Positions 24,862 through 32,982 of a stretch of DNA of 64,000 nt are shown here, piece after piece (the stretch's first letter is position 1; every line of letters starts with the position of its first letter). A program made the translations under genes and the position numbers. This DNA comes from Burkholderiales bacterium JOSHI_001 (GTDB lineage: Bacteria; Pseudomonadota; Gammaproteobacteria; Burkholderiales; Burkholderiaceae_C). The stretch lies in assembly GCA_000244995.1 (NCBI GenBank), contig CM001438.1, positions 4,630,096-4,694,095 of the forward strand, given 5' to 3'. A model generated the notes under the pieces. It was not told the origin of the DNA. It made no database searches and saw nothing but the letters and a program-made list of their open reading frames with translations.

Positions 24862-27347
24862 TGCGCTGGTTCGCATCCATGGGAATGGTCTTGGCCTTGG
24901 CGGCCGGCCTGCTGTTCACACAGGTGGACGGCGTGCGCGCGGCCAAGGTGCCTGATGTCGCCAACACCAAGCACAACCTGTCGGTCACCGGCCCGGGCAC
25001 GCTGAAGGCCAGCACCGAAACCCAGATCTGCGTGTTCTGCCACACGCCCCACGCGGCCGAGAACATCCCGGCCGCGCCGCTGTGGAACCGCAAGCTCTCG
25101 GGCGCCACCTACACCACCTACACCTCCAGTTCCATCGAGGCCAACGCAGCCGAACTGGCCGCCGGCCCGGGCGGCACCAGCAAGCTGTGCCTCAGCTGCC
25201 ACGACGGCACCATGGCCATCGGCAACGTGAACGTGCTCAATGGCCGCGCCGACCAGAGCATCACACTGGGCGGCACCGGCCCCGGCGGCACCATGGCCGT
25301 GGGCGCGGGCACGGCCACCGGCTTCACCCGCAACCTGGGCGTGGACCTGACCAACGACCACCCGATCAGCTTCACCTACGACGCCGCGCTGGCCGCCGCC
25401 GACGGCGAGCTGCGCACGCCCGACGGCGTGACCGTGGGCACCCGGGTGGCCGGCCAGACCAAGCCCAAGCTGCCGTTGGAAGCCGGCAAGATGCAGTGCA
25501 ACGCCTGCCACGACCCGCACCTGCGCGAAACCGACCCGGCCAAGGGCCCGGCGAAGTTCCTGCGCGTGAACCGCTTCCAGGAAATTGCGCCCAACGGCGG
25601 GCCCTTCAACGAAGCCGCCGACATCGTCTGCCTGGCCTGCCACGACAAGGCCGGCACCACCTGGGCCTTCTCGGCCCACGCCCACCCGCAGGTGGCCGAC
25701 GAGTTGTACAACCCCAGCGCGGCGGCGCTGCGCGAATTCCCCAGCAACCAGCCGGTGTGGAAGGGCGCCTGCCTGAACTGCCACGACACCCACACCGTGC
25801 AGGGCGCACGCCGCCTGCTGCGCGAAGGCACCGACTCCAGCGCCACGCCCAAGAGCGGCGGCAATTCGGCGATCGAGCAGACCTGCTACCAATGCCACAG
25901 CAGCATCGCCGAAGGCAGCATCCTCACCAACGTGAGCAATGTGCCCAACATCCGCACCGACTTTTCACTGCCGCGGCGCATGCCCATCACCGATTCCGAC
26001 CAGGGCGGCACCGAGGTGCATGACATCGGCACCGGCACCGGCACCCAGCGCGGCAAGGACTTCGTCGAATCACCCACCCTGCTGGGCAAGGGCGCATCGC
26101 AGAACCGGCACGTGGAGTGCACCGACTGCCACAACCCGCACCGCGTCATCAAGAACCGCAGCTTCGCCGCCAACCCCGCCGTGCCCGACGCCGCCGGCAC
26201 GCACGACCACAACGCCGGCCACACCAACCTGGCCAGCGGGGTGTTGAAGGGCATCACCGGGGTGGAGCCTGTCTATGCCAGCGCGGCCTTCGGCAGCGTG
26301 CCGGTGGGCTTCGATTTCAAGCGCGGCGACGGCGGCGTGAACGCCAACACTGCGGCGGGCAGCACCTGGGTCACGCGCGAGTACCAGGTGTGCCTGAAGT
26401 GCCACAGCAACCACGCCTACGACACCCCGCCCGCGCTCGGCAGCAGCGGCGGCGGCACCCCCAGCGGCACCAATGGCCTGACCCAGTTCACCAACCAGGC
26501 GATGGAGTTCCAGGCCCCGGCCGGGCACCGTGGCGAGCTCACCACCTTTGACAGCGGTGCTTTCGCCGGCACGCCCCCGGGCCAAAGCTACTCGGTGAAC
26601 TTCCAGACCAACAACCACCGCGGCTGGCACGTGGTGATCGGCCCCACCGGCCGCACCAACGCCATCCGCGGCACCGTGCCGGGTTCGTTCCAGGCCCCCT
26701 GGGGCGGCAACGCCGACGTGGGCACCCAGACCATGTACTGCAGCGACTGCCACGGCAGCAACACCACCGGCAACACCGTGGTGCCCGACGGCGGCGAGAA
26801 CGGCAACCCCTGGGGCCCGCATGGCAGCACCAACAACTTCATCCTCAAGGGCGAATGGAGTGCCAACACCGGCACCAACGGACGCGACGCGGCCTACACC
26901 GCCAACGCGCTGTGCTTCAAGTGCCACACCAACAGCAATTACGCCGACCGCAACGGCCTGGGCGGCATCAGCAACCGCACCACCGGCTTCTACAACAGCA
27001 GCCGCGGCAACCTTCACGCTTACCACACCGACAAGATCCAGCACCTGCGCTGCACCTGGTGCCATGTGGCGGTGCCGCACGGCTGGAAGAACAAGGCCCT
27101 GCTGGTGAACCTGAACGACGTGGGTCCGGAAGTGGGCCTGCCCGCCGGCACACAGGTGAAGAACAACACCACCACGCCCTACACCAACCCACCCTACTAC
27201 CTGAACGCGGTGCTGAAGGTGCGCACCTTCGCCACCAGCGGCAACTGGGACCAAAGCAACTGCGGCTCGGTGGGCGCGCCCGGCAATGGCGCGTCCGGAC
27301 GCGACTGGATGCGCGACTCCAGCGAGAACTGCCAGAACGCGCCATGA
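24861..27347 (+). CDS. Undeca-haem (11 CXXCH) c-type cytochrome
   Basis: Exported protein of 828 aa with signal peptide MVLALAAGLLFTQVDGVRAA. Haem sites begin at about residues 57 (CVFCHTPH), 110 (CLSCHDG), 213 (CNACHDPH), 257 (CLACH), 304 (CLNCH), 342 (CYQCH), 420 (CTDCHNPH), 511 (CLKCH), 627 (CSDCH), 685 (CFKCH) and 731 (CTWCH). At least 22 other histidines allow bis-His ligation. The N-terminal third repeats the paired-CXXCH pattern of 8044 and 14410 (TKHN, CHTPH, NDHP, CHDPH). Two extra cysteines near the C-terminus may form a disulfide. No lipobox is seen. It is probably the large periplasmic or surface cytochrome of the system. Start ATG overlaps the preceding stop (TGATG); the open frame continues upstream but is a shadow. 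Confidence 0.92.
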   Translation: MRWFASMGMVLALAAGLLFTQVDGVRAAKVPDVANTKHNLSVTGPGTLKASTETQICVFCHTPHAAENIPAAPLWNRKLSGATYTTYTSSSIEANAAELAAGPGGTSKLCLSCHDGTMAIGNVNVLNGRADQSITLGGTGPGGTMAVGAGTATGFTRNLGVDLTNDHPISFTYDAALAAADGELRTPDGVTVGTRVAGQTKPKLPLEAGKMQCNACHDPHLRETDPAKGPAKFLRVNRFQEIAPNGGPFNEAADIVCLACHDKAGTTWAFSAHAHPQVADELYNPSAAALREFPSNQPVWKGACLNCHDTHTVQGARRLLREGTDSSATPKSGGNSAIEQTCYQCHSSIAEGSILTNVSNVPNIRTDFSLPRRMPITDSDQGGTEVHDIGTGTGTQRGKDFVESPTLLGKGASQNRHVECTDCHNPHRVIKNRSFAANPAVPDAAGTHDHNAGHTNLASGVLKGITGVEPVYASAAFGSVPVGFDFKRGDGGVNANTAAGSTWVTREYQVCLKCHSNHAYDTPPALGSSGGGTPSGTNGLTQFTNQAMEFQAPAGHRGELTTFDSGAFAGTPPGQSYSVNFQTNNHRGWHVVIGPTGRTNAIRGTVPGSFQAPWGGNADVGTQTMYCSDCHGSNTTGNTVVPDGGENGNPWGPHGSTNNFILKGEWSANTGTNGRDAAYTANALCFKCHTNSNYADRNGLGGISNRTTGFYNSSRGNLHAYHTDKIQHLRCTWCHVAVPHGWKNKALLVNLNDVGPEVGLPAGTQVKNNTTTPYTNPPYYLNAVLKVRTFATSGNWDQSNCGSVGAPGNGASGRDWMRDSSENCQNAP

Positions 27348-28426
27348 AGGACACCCCCCCCGAAGCGCCTGCGGCGCCTCCCCCCAGGGGGCATCGCTGG
27401 CGGACCGGCGGAGCCGGATCCGCGGCGATCGCTTGGTTGGTACCGCTGCGTGTCTTGGGTTCGACGCGGCTGACGCCTTGGCTGTTCGGGCTGCTGGCGC
27501 TGGCGGTGCTGTTCTCGCATGTGAACGTGCGCCTGCCCGACACCGCGGTGGCAGCGCCGCTGGGCTTGCTGGCGCTTCACCTGGCATCGGCCATGGCGCT
27601 GCGGCCCCGCCTGCGTCGCGGTGGGCTGGGGCTGTTCCATGTCTGCCTGCTGGGCTGCCTGGGGCTGCTGGCCTGGGGCCGGCTCACGCATTTCGATGGC
27701 CGGGTGGAACTGGCCGAAGGCACGGCCTTCGACGTGGCGGCCGTCATGCCCACCGAGCAGGGCCCCTGGCACGATCGCCAGGCGCTGGCCGCGCTGCAAT
27801 TCACCCAGGGCCGCTTCGAGGTGAACTACGCCGCCGGCGTGAAGCGCGCCCGCACCCACAGCGAACTGCAACTGGCCGACGGCAGCAGCCAGTCGGTGGG
27901 CGACGACCAGGCGCTGAAGCTGGGCGGCTGGCGCTTCTACACCACGCACAACAAGGGCTTTGCGCCCCTGCTCACCTGGCAGGCGCCGGGGCAGGCGGCG
28001 CAAAGCGGCCACCTGCACATGCCGGCCTACCCGCTGTTCGACTGGCAGCAACTGCAGGCCTGGACCCCACCCGGCGGGCCGGCCATGAAGCTGTGGGTGC
28101 ACCCCGACACCCCACTGCCCACCGACCGCGCCTTCACGTTGGCGCCCGGCCGCATGGCGGCCACGCTGGTGCTGGAAGTGGCCAGCCAGCGCCACAGCCT
28201 GCGCGCGGGCGAGGCCATCAACGGCCCCTGGGGCCAACTGCGCTTTGAACGCCTGGACGGCTGGATGGGCTACCGCATCCACCGCGACCCCGCCATGCTG
28301 CCGCTGCTGGTGCTGGCCCTGGCGGGCGTGCTGGGCCTGGCCTGGCACGTGTGGCCGCGGCTGGCGCGCAACCTGGCGCCGCAGCGGTCGCCTGCGACCC
28401 CAGCCGGCCTGGAGCGCTTGGCTTGA
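27344..28426 (+). CDS. resB: ResB-like cytochrome c biogenesis protein
   Basis: Inner-membrane protein of 360 aa. There are three closely spaced membrane helices near the N-terminus (about 45-110: LTPWLFGLLALAVLFSHVNV and following), a large periplasmic domain (about 115-320) with the ResB-type GWRFYTTHNKG strand, and a last helix (LPLLVLALAGVLGLAWHVW). It is shorter than System II ResB (about 450-540 aa), so it is a compact relative. It overlaps the 11-haem cytochrome gene by 4 bp and is followed by a CcsA homologue, the standard System II haem-export/ligation pair. Context suggests it matures the multihaem cytochromes of this locus. Confidence 0.75.
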   Translation: MKDTPPEAPAAPPPRGHRWRTGGAGSAAIAWLVPLRVLGSTRLTPWLFGLLALAVLFSHVNVRLPDTAVAAPLGLLALHLASAMALRPRLRRGGLGLFHVCLLGCLGLLAWGRLTHFDGRVELAEGTAFDVAAVMPTEQGPWHDRQALAALQFTQGRFEVNYAAGVKRARTHSELQLADGSSQSVGDDQALKLGGWRFYTTHNKGFAPLLTWQAPGQAAQSGHLHMPAYPLFDWQQLQAWTPPGGPAMKLWVHPDTPLPTDRAFTLAPGRMAATLVLEVASQRHSLRAGEAINGPWGQLRFERLDGWMGYRIHRDPAMLPLLVLALAGVLGLAWHVWPRLARNLAPQRSPATPAGLERLA

Positions 28427-29289
28427 ACCCTTGGCACCCCCTAGCCCCCGAAGAACTGCCCTGGCTGTGGCTGGGCGTGGCCTTGCTGATGATGGGCGCG
28501 GGCCGTGCGGCCTTGGGGCTGCTGGGCGGCCTGCGCGCCAGCGCAGCGCCGGGTCCAGACCTGGAGCCCGCCGCGCGCGGCGGCCTGCGATGGCTGGGCG
28601 CGGCCCTGCTGGCGGTGGCCGTGGGCCTGGGGCTGCGCTGGGCGCGCCTGGGCCACGGGCCCTTCATCGACATGTTCGAGATCCTGGCCAGCAGCCTGCT
28701 GAGCCTGGGCCTGGTGTTCAGCGTGGGTGCGGTGCTGCGGCCCGAACTGCGCCGCACCGCGCCGCTGGTGCTGCCGCTGCTGGCGCTGATGGGCGCCTGG
28801 CTGCTGACCACCAACCCGGCCGACACCCACTTCCCCGCCACCTACGACACCCCGGTGCTGTGGGTGCATGTGCTGCTGGGCAAGGTGTTCCTGGGCTGCG
28901 CGCTGCTGGCCACCGGGCTGGCTGGTGTGCTGCTGCTGCGCCGCTGGGCGCTGGGCCGGCGCGCCTTTGCCCGCCTGCCTTCGGATGCCCAACTGGACAG
29001 CCTGGCCTGGCAGTGGATGCTGGTGGCGCTGGTGTTCGAAAGCCTGATGCTGATCGCCGGCGCGGTGTGGGCCCAGGACGCCTGGGGTCGCTGGTGGGCC
29101 TGGGATCCGCTCGAGACCTGGGCCTTCCTCACCTGGCTGCTGCTGGTGGCTGCGGTGCACACGCGGCTGCGCGGCACGCTGGGACCGCGCGCCGGGGCGG
29201 GGCTCATCGTGGCGGTGTTTGTGCTGGCCTTCCTCACCTTCTTCGGCGTGCCCTTCGTCAGCGCGGCGCCGCACAAGGGTGCGGTGTGA
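28423..29289 (+). CDS. ccsA: CcsA/ResC-type cytochrome c synthase subunit
   Basis: Polytopic membrane protein, 288 aa from the TTG at 28423. The haem-handling WWD signature is GRWWAWDPLETWAFLTW (about 222-238). Periplasmic-face histidines are visible as LWVHVLLGK and VHTRLRG, and eight hydrophobic helices can be traced. TTG 28423 overlaps the resB stop (TTGA) as in typical coupled genes. An ATG at 28351 would add 24 residues that are only resB sequence in another frame, so it is less likely. The pair resembles System II machinery, unusual beside ccmF/H/I in the same run of genes. Confidence 0.8.
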   Translation: MNPWHPLAPEELPWLWLGVALLMMGAGRAALGLLGGLRASAAPGPDLEPAARGGLRWLGAALLAVAVGLGLRWARLGHGPFIDMFEILASSLLSLGLVFSVGAVLRPELRRTAPLVLPLLALMGAWLLTTNPADTHFPATYDTPVLWVHVLLGKVFLGCALLATGLAGVLLLRRWALGRRAFARLPSDAQLDSLAWQWMLVALVFESLMLIAGAVWAQDAWGRWWAWDPLETWAFLTWLLLVAAVHTRLRGTLGPRAGAGLIVAVFVLAFLTFFGVPFVSAAPHKGAV

Positions 29290-29867
29290 AAACCGGCGGC
29301 GTGATGGCCCTGCGCGACTGGACCCCGGCGGCACGGCGCGGCCTGGCCCTGGGGCTGCTGGCGCTGGTGGGCCTGCTGGGCAGCATGGCCTGGCAGCGCC
29401 ACCCGGCGCCGGCCGCACCCGAACCGGTCGCGACCGAAACGTCCATGAAGGACGCCCACGCGCGTGAACTGCGCGAGCAGTTCAACAACGCGACCGGCCT
29501 GCTGCAGGCCCGGCGCTACGAAGACGCCGCCCTTGCGCTGCGCCAGGTGCTGGCGCTGGCGCCTCGCCTGCCCGAGGCCCACGCGAACATGGGCTTTGCG
29601 CTGCTGGGCATGGGCCATGGCAGCGCGGCGCGGCGCTCGTTTGAACAGGCCATCGACCTGCGGCCCCAGCAGGCCAATGCCTACTGGGGCCTGGCCACGG
29701 TGCTGGAGCAACAGGGCGACCTGGAAGGCGCGCTGGGCGCCATGCGCACCTACCTGCACCTGTCCAGCGCCGACGACCTTGCCCGCCGCGCCCGCGCACG
29801 CGCCGCGCTCTGGGAATGGGAAACCCGCCTGGGGCGCCACGCCGCCAGCGCGCCTGCACCGCGCTGA
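29286..29867 (+). CDS. Membrane-anchored TPR protein
   Basis: 193 aa from GTG 29286 (overlapping the ccsA stop); ATG 29304 is an alternative start. One N-terminal membrane helix (LALGLLALVGLLGSMAW), then about three tetratricopeptide repeats: FNNATGLLQARRYEDAALAL, PEAHANMGFALLGMGHGSAA and ANAYWGLATVLEQQGDLEGA. The layout is like NrfG/CcmI C-terminal TPR domains, which hold apocytochromes for haem attachment, so it probably serves as apocytochrome chaperone for the ResB/CcsA pair. No cysteine motif. Confidence 0.78.
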   Translation: MKTGGVMALRDWTPAARRGLALGLLALVGLLGSMAWQRHPAPAAPEPVATETSMKDAHARELREQFNNATGLLQARRYEDAALALRQVLALAPRLPEAHANMGFALLGMGHGSAARRSFEQAIDLRPQQANAYWGLATVLEQQGDLEGALGAMRTYLHLSSADDLARRARARAALWEWETRLGRHAASAPAPR

Positions 29868-29872
29868 ACCGG

Positions 29873-29888
29873 TTCCCGATTTCGAGAA
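29873..29888. promoter_or_regulatory. Palindrome TTCCCG-N4-CGAGAA (candidate enhancer) upstream of ccmF
   Basis: TTCCCG-ATTT-CGAGAA differs from the perfect motif at 8998 and 14212 by one base. Extended by one base on each side it reads GTTCCCG...CGAGAAC. It is centred about 115 bp upstream of the -12 element at 29982. A second, longer-looped inverted repeat GGCTTCC / GGAAGCC lies at 29901-29922. Confidence 0.5.
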
Positions 29889-29981
29889 CTCGTACGACCT
29901 GGCTTCCAAGCTGCGGGAAGCCTGGCACTGCGCCAAGACGTCGCAGCCCCTTACAAGCGGACACCGACTTCAGGGCCGCGT

Positions 29982-29997
29982 TGGCACAAAGCCTGCG
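29982..29997 (+). promoter_or_regulatory. Sigma-54 promoter of the ccmF operon
   Basis: TGGCACAAAGCCTGCG matches the consensus at 9 of 12 positions, with a perfect TGGCAC and GG-N10-GC spacing. Predicted start near 30008, 25 nt before the ccmF ATG. Confidence 0.55.
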
Positions 29998-30032
29998 TCC
30001 CAGGTGCCGATGCACCCCTCCTTTTCCCAGTC

Positions 30033-32027
30033 ATGATCGCCGAGCTGGGCCACGTTTGTCTGGCCATCGCCCTGGTGTTGTCCTTGTTGCAAGGCGTCAT
30101 GGGCCTGACCGGTGCATCCCGCGGCACATCGAAGTTGATGCAGGCCAGTGGCTCGGCCGCCCAGGGCCAGGCGGTGTTCGTGGCCCTGGCTTTCGCTGCG
30201 CTGGCCTGGCTGCACGCCCAGAACGATTTTTCCGTGTTGGTGGTCAGCCAGCATTCCAACAGCCAATTGCCCCTGGTGTACCGCGTGGCGGCGGTGTGGG
30301 GCGGCCACGAAGGCTCCATGCTGCTGTGGGTGCTGATGCTCAACGGCTGGACCGGGGCGGTCACGCTGTTCTCGCGCCGCCTGCCGCTGGAGATCGTCTC
30401 GCGCGTGGTCGGTGTGCTGGGCCTGGTGGCGGCGGGCTTCCACGCCTTCTTGCTGTTCACGTCCAACCCCTTCGCGCGCCTGCTGCCCGCGGCGGTGGAC
30501 GGGCGCGACCTGAACCCGCTGCTGCAGGACCCCGGCATGGCCATTCACCCGCCGCTGCTGTACATGGGCTACGTGGGCTTTTCGGTGGCCTTCGCATTCG
30601 CCATCGCGGCGCTGCTGTCGGGCCGGCTGGACGCCGCCTGGGCGCGCTGGTCGCGGCCCTGGACCACGGTGGCCTGGGGCTTTCTCACGCTGGGCATCGC
30701 CATCGGCAGCTGGTGGGCCTACTACGAACTGGGCTGGGGCGGCTGGTGGTTCTGGGACCCGGTGGAAAACGCCAGCTTCATGCCCTGGCTGGTGGGCACC
30801 GCGTTGATCCATTCCCTGGCCGTCACCGAAAAACGCGGCAGCTTCAAGAGCTGGACGGTGCTGCTGGCCATCTTCGCGTTTTCGCTCTCGCTGCTGGGCA
30901 CCTTCCTGGTCCGCTCGGGCGTGCTCACCTCCGTGCACGCCTTCGCGGTGGACCCCAAGCGCGGCATCTTCATCCTGGGCTTCCTGGTGGTGGTGGTGGG
31001 CGCATCGCTCACGCTGTTCGCCTGGCGCGCGCCCAAGGTGGGCCTGGGCGGCGGCTTCGACACCGTGTCGCGTGAATCGCTGCTGCTGGCCAACAACCTG
31101 CTGTTTTCGGTGGCCTGCGCCGCGGTGCTGCTGGGCACCATGTACCCGCTGGTGCTGGACGCCCTGGGCCTGGGCAAGATCTCGGTCGGCCCGCCTTACT
31201 TCGAAGCCGTGTTCGCGCCGCTGATGGCGCCGGCTGTCTTCCTGATGGGCCTGGGGCCGCTGGCGCGCTGGAAAAGCGCCAGCCTGCCCGAACTGTCGCG
31301 CCGCGTTGCCTGGGCCGCGGGCGTGGGCGTGGCGGCCGCAGTGGCCACCCCCATCGTCACCGGCCACCTGTCGCTGTGGACCTCGCTGGCCATGCTGCTG
31401 GCGGCCTGGGTGGTGGCCACGTCGGTGGTGGCGCTGCTGCAGGCCACCCAGAACGCCAACGGCCGCCGCCTGGCCGCGCTGGCCGCCCAGCCGCGCCACT
31501 GGTGGGGCATGTGGCTGGCGCACCTGGGGGTGGCGGTGTTCATCGTCGGTGTCGCCGGGGTGAAGAGCTTCGAGCAGGAGAAGACCGTGCGCATGAAGCC
31601 CGGCAGCAGCGCCACGCTGGGCAGCTACACCTTCCACTTCGACCGCCTGGGCGAAGTGCAGGGTCCCAACTACCGGGCACTCAAGGCGCAGATCAGTGTG
31701 CGCGAAGGGGATCGCATGGTGACCGTGATGGAACCCGAAAAACGCCTGTACAACAGCAGCGGCATGCCCATGACCGAAGCCGCCATCATGGCGCGGCTGT
31801 CGGGCGACCTGTACGTGTCCCTGGGCGACTCGGTGGGTGACGACGCCTTCGGCGTGAAGCTGCAGATCAAGCCCCTGGTCAGCTGGATCTGGGGCGGTTG
31901 CGTGGTCATGGCGCTGGGCGGGCTGCTGGCCGCCAGCGACCGCCGCTACCGCCTGCGCGAGCGCGCCGCCCGCGGCGCCCCCGCCGGCGGCGCCCCGGCG
32001 CTGGGCCCGGTCGCGGAGGCCGCATGA
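30033..32027 (+). CDS. ccmF: CcmF-type haem lyase subunit
   Basis: Inner-membrane cytochrome c haem lyase, 664 aa, the usual length. The tryptophan-rich haem motif GGWWFWDPVENASFMPW is at about 236-252. Other conserved parts are VWGGHEGSMLLW, HPPLLYMGYVG, SVLVVSQHSN near the N-terminus and the C-terminal periplasmic domain (KTVRMKPGSS to the last helix). About 14 membrane helices can be traced. No ribosome-binding site is evident before the ATG. It heads the run ccmF, unknown, ccmH, ccmI, unknown, tlpA-like, kinase, regulator. The CcmABCDE haem-delivery genes and a CcmG are not in the window, so either they lie elsewhere or this is a dedicated NrfEFG-like module. Confidence 0.96.
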   Translation: MIAELGHVCLAIALVLSLLQGVMGLTGASRGTSKLMQASGSAAQGQAVFVALAFAALAWLHAQNDFSVLVVSQHSNSQLPLVYRVAAVWGGHEGSMLLWVLMLNGWTGAVTLFSRRLPLEIVSRVVGVLGLVAAGFHAFLLFTSNPFARLLPAAVDGRDLNPLLQDPGMAIHPPLLYMGYVGFSVAFAFAIAALLSGRLDAAWARWSRPWTTVAWGFLTLGIAIGSWWAYYELGWGGWWFWDPVENASFMPWLVGTALIHSLAVTEKRGSFKSWTVLLAIFAFSLSLLGTFLVRSGVLTSVHAFAVDPKRGIFILGFLVVVVGASLTLFAWRAPKVGLGGGFDTVSRESLLLANNLLFSVACAAVLLGTMYPLVLDALGLGKISVGPPYFEAVFAPLMAPAVFLMGLGPLARWKSASLPELSRRVAWAAGVGVAAAVATPIVTGHLSLWTSLAMLLAAWVVATSVVALLQATQNANGRRLAALAAQPRHWWGMWLAHLGVAVFIVGVAGVKSFEQEKTVRMKPGSSATLGSYTFHFDRLGEVQGPNYRALKAQISVREGDRMVTVMEPEKRLYNSSGMPMTEAAIMARLSGDLYVSLGDSVGDDAFGVKLQIKPLVSWIWGGCVVMALGGLLAASDRRYRLRERAARGAPAGGAPALGPVAEAA

Positions 32028-32506
32028 TGGCCGCTGCACGCCCCAAGCTGTTTGCCCTGCCCGCGCGCCGGGGCTGGTTTCCGCTGGTGCTGCCGCTGCT
32101 GGTGCTGTTGATGGTGGTGGCCATCCTGTGCCGCGAGGCCGCCGCCTGGGTGGCATTGCCCTTCCCGCTGTCCCTGCTCGATCACACGCCCACCGCGTCA
32201 GGCCATGCCGCGCCGCCCGCCCCGGACCTGCTGGACCATGCCATGACGGCCTCGGGCCTGCTGGAGCCGGCAACGCTGGCATCCTGGGGCGAGCCGAATG
32301 CCTGGTTGGCGCTGCCGGCCGGGCCCTTTCTGGCGCGCTGGCTGGAGCCCGAGCTGCGCGTGATGCTCGGCCTGCGCGGCAAGCTCAGCGGCGGCGGGCC
32401 CTTCGTTCTGCCGGGGCCGCTGCTGCTGCAACAAGCCGGCCCTGCGGCCGAGGCCCTGCTGCGGCGCAGCCCGCCGGCCACCACGGTGGCGCAGGCCAAG
32501 GGATGA
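32024..32506 (+). CDS. Unknown membrane-anchored protein between ccmF and ccmH
   Basis: Not recognised. 160 aa with one N-terminal helix (WFPLVLPLLVLLMVVAILC), then a Pro/Leu/Ala-rich periplasmic part with PAGPFLARWLEPELRVMLGLRG. It occupies the place normally held by ccmG (dsbE) but has no CXXC and no thioredoxin fold signature; the thioredoxin of the operon comes later (35197). ATG 32024 overlaps the ccmF stop by 4 bp, and the 3' end overlaps ccmH by 4 bp, so it is translated with both. It may be an accessory haem-lyase subunit. Confidence 0.7.
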   Translation: MMAAARPKLFALPARRGWFPLVLPLLVLLMVVAILCREAAAWVALPFPLSLLDHTPTASGHAAPPAPDLLDHAMTASGLLEPATLASWGEPNAWLALPAGPFLARWLEPELRVMLGLRGKLSGGGPFVLPGPLLLQQAGPAAEALLRRSPPATTVAQAKG

Positions 32507-32982
32507 AACGGCTGCGCGCGCCCTGGCTGTGTGTGGTGCTGCTGGCCGCAGCGCTGGGCCTGGCCCAGGCCGAAGAAGCCGCCCCGCTGGCCGCCGACCC
32601 GGTGCTGGAAGCGCGCGTGAACAAGCTGTCCGAGGAATTGCGCTGCCTGGTGTGCCAGAACCAGACCATCGCCGACTCGCATGCCGGCCTGGCCAACGAC
32701 CTGAAGCAGCAAATCCGCGAACAGCTCAAGGCCGGCCGCAACGACCAGCAGGTGCTGGACTTCATGGTCGAGCGTTATGGCGACTTCGTGCTCTACCGCC
32801 CGCCGGTCAAGGCCAGCACCACGCTGCTGTGGTTCGGCCCATTCGCCTTGCTGCTGGGGGGCGCCTGGGCGCTGCTGCGGCGCCTGCGCCGCCACCGCAG
32901 TGAAGTGGCTGGACAGGGGCTGGACGACCAACAGCGCCAGCGCGCCAGCGCGTTGCTGCAAGCCGGTGGTGAGCCGCGATGA
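32503..32982 (+). CDS. ccmH: CcmH-type apocytochrome thiol reductase
   Basis: 159 aa with signal peptide (VVLLAAALGLAQAEE). The defining motif LRCLVCQNQTIADS gives the CXXC pair that resolves the apocytochrome disulfide. FMVERYGDFVLYRPPVK and one C-terminal membrane helix (TTLLWFGPFALLLGGAWALL) complete the family pattern. It works with CcmF and CcmI in the System I haem ligation complex. Start at 32503 overlaps the preceding stop. Confidence 0.95.
   Translation: MKRLRAPWLCVVLLAAALGLAQAEEAAPLAADPVLEARVNKLSEELRCLVCQNQTIADSHAGLANDLKQQIREQLKAGRNDQQVLDFMVERYGDFVLYRPPVKASTTLLWFGPFALLLGGAWALLRRLRRHRSEVAGQGLDDQQRQRASALLQAGGEPR

Noticed and set aside
28351-28422. ATG 28351 as start of ccsA
   Set aside because: The extra 24 residues are resB coding sequence in another frame; TTG 28423 overlaps the resB stop as usual for coupled genes.
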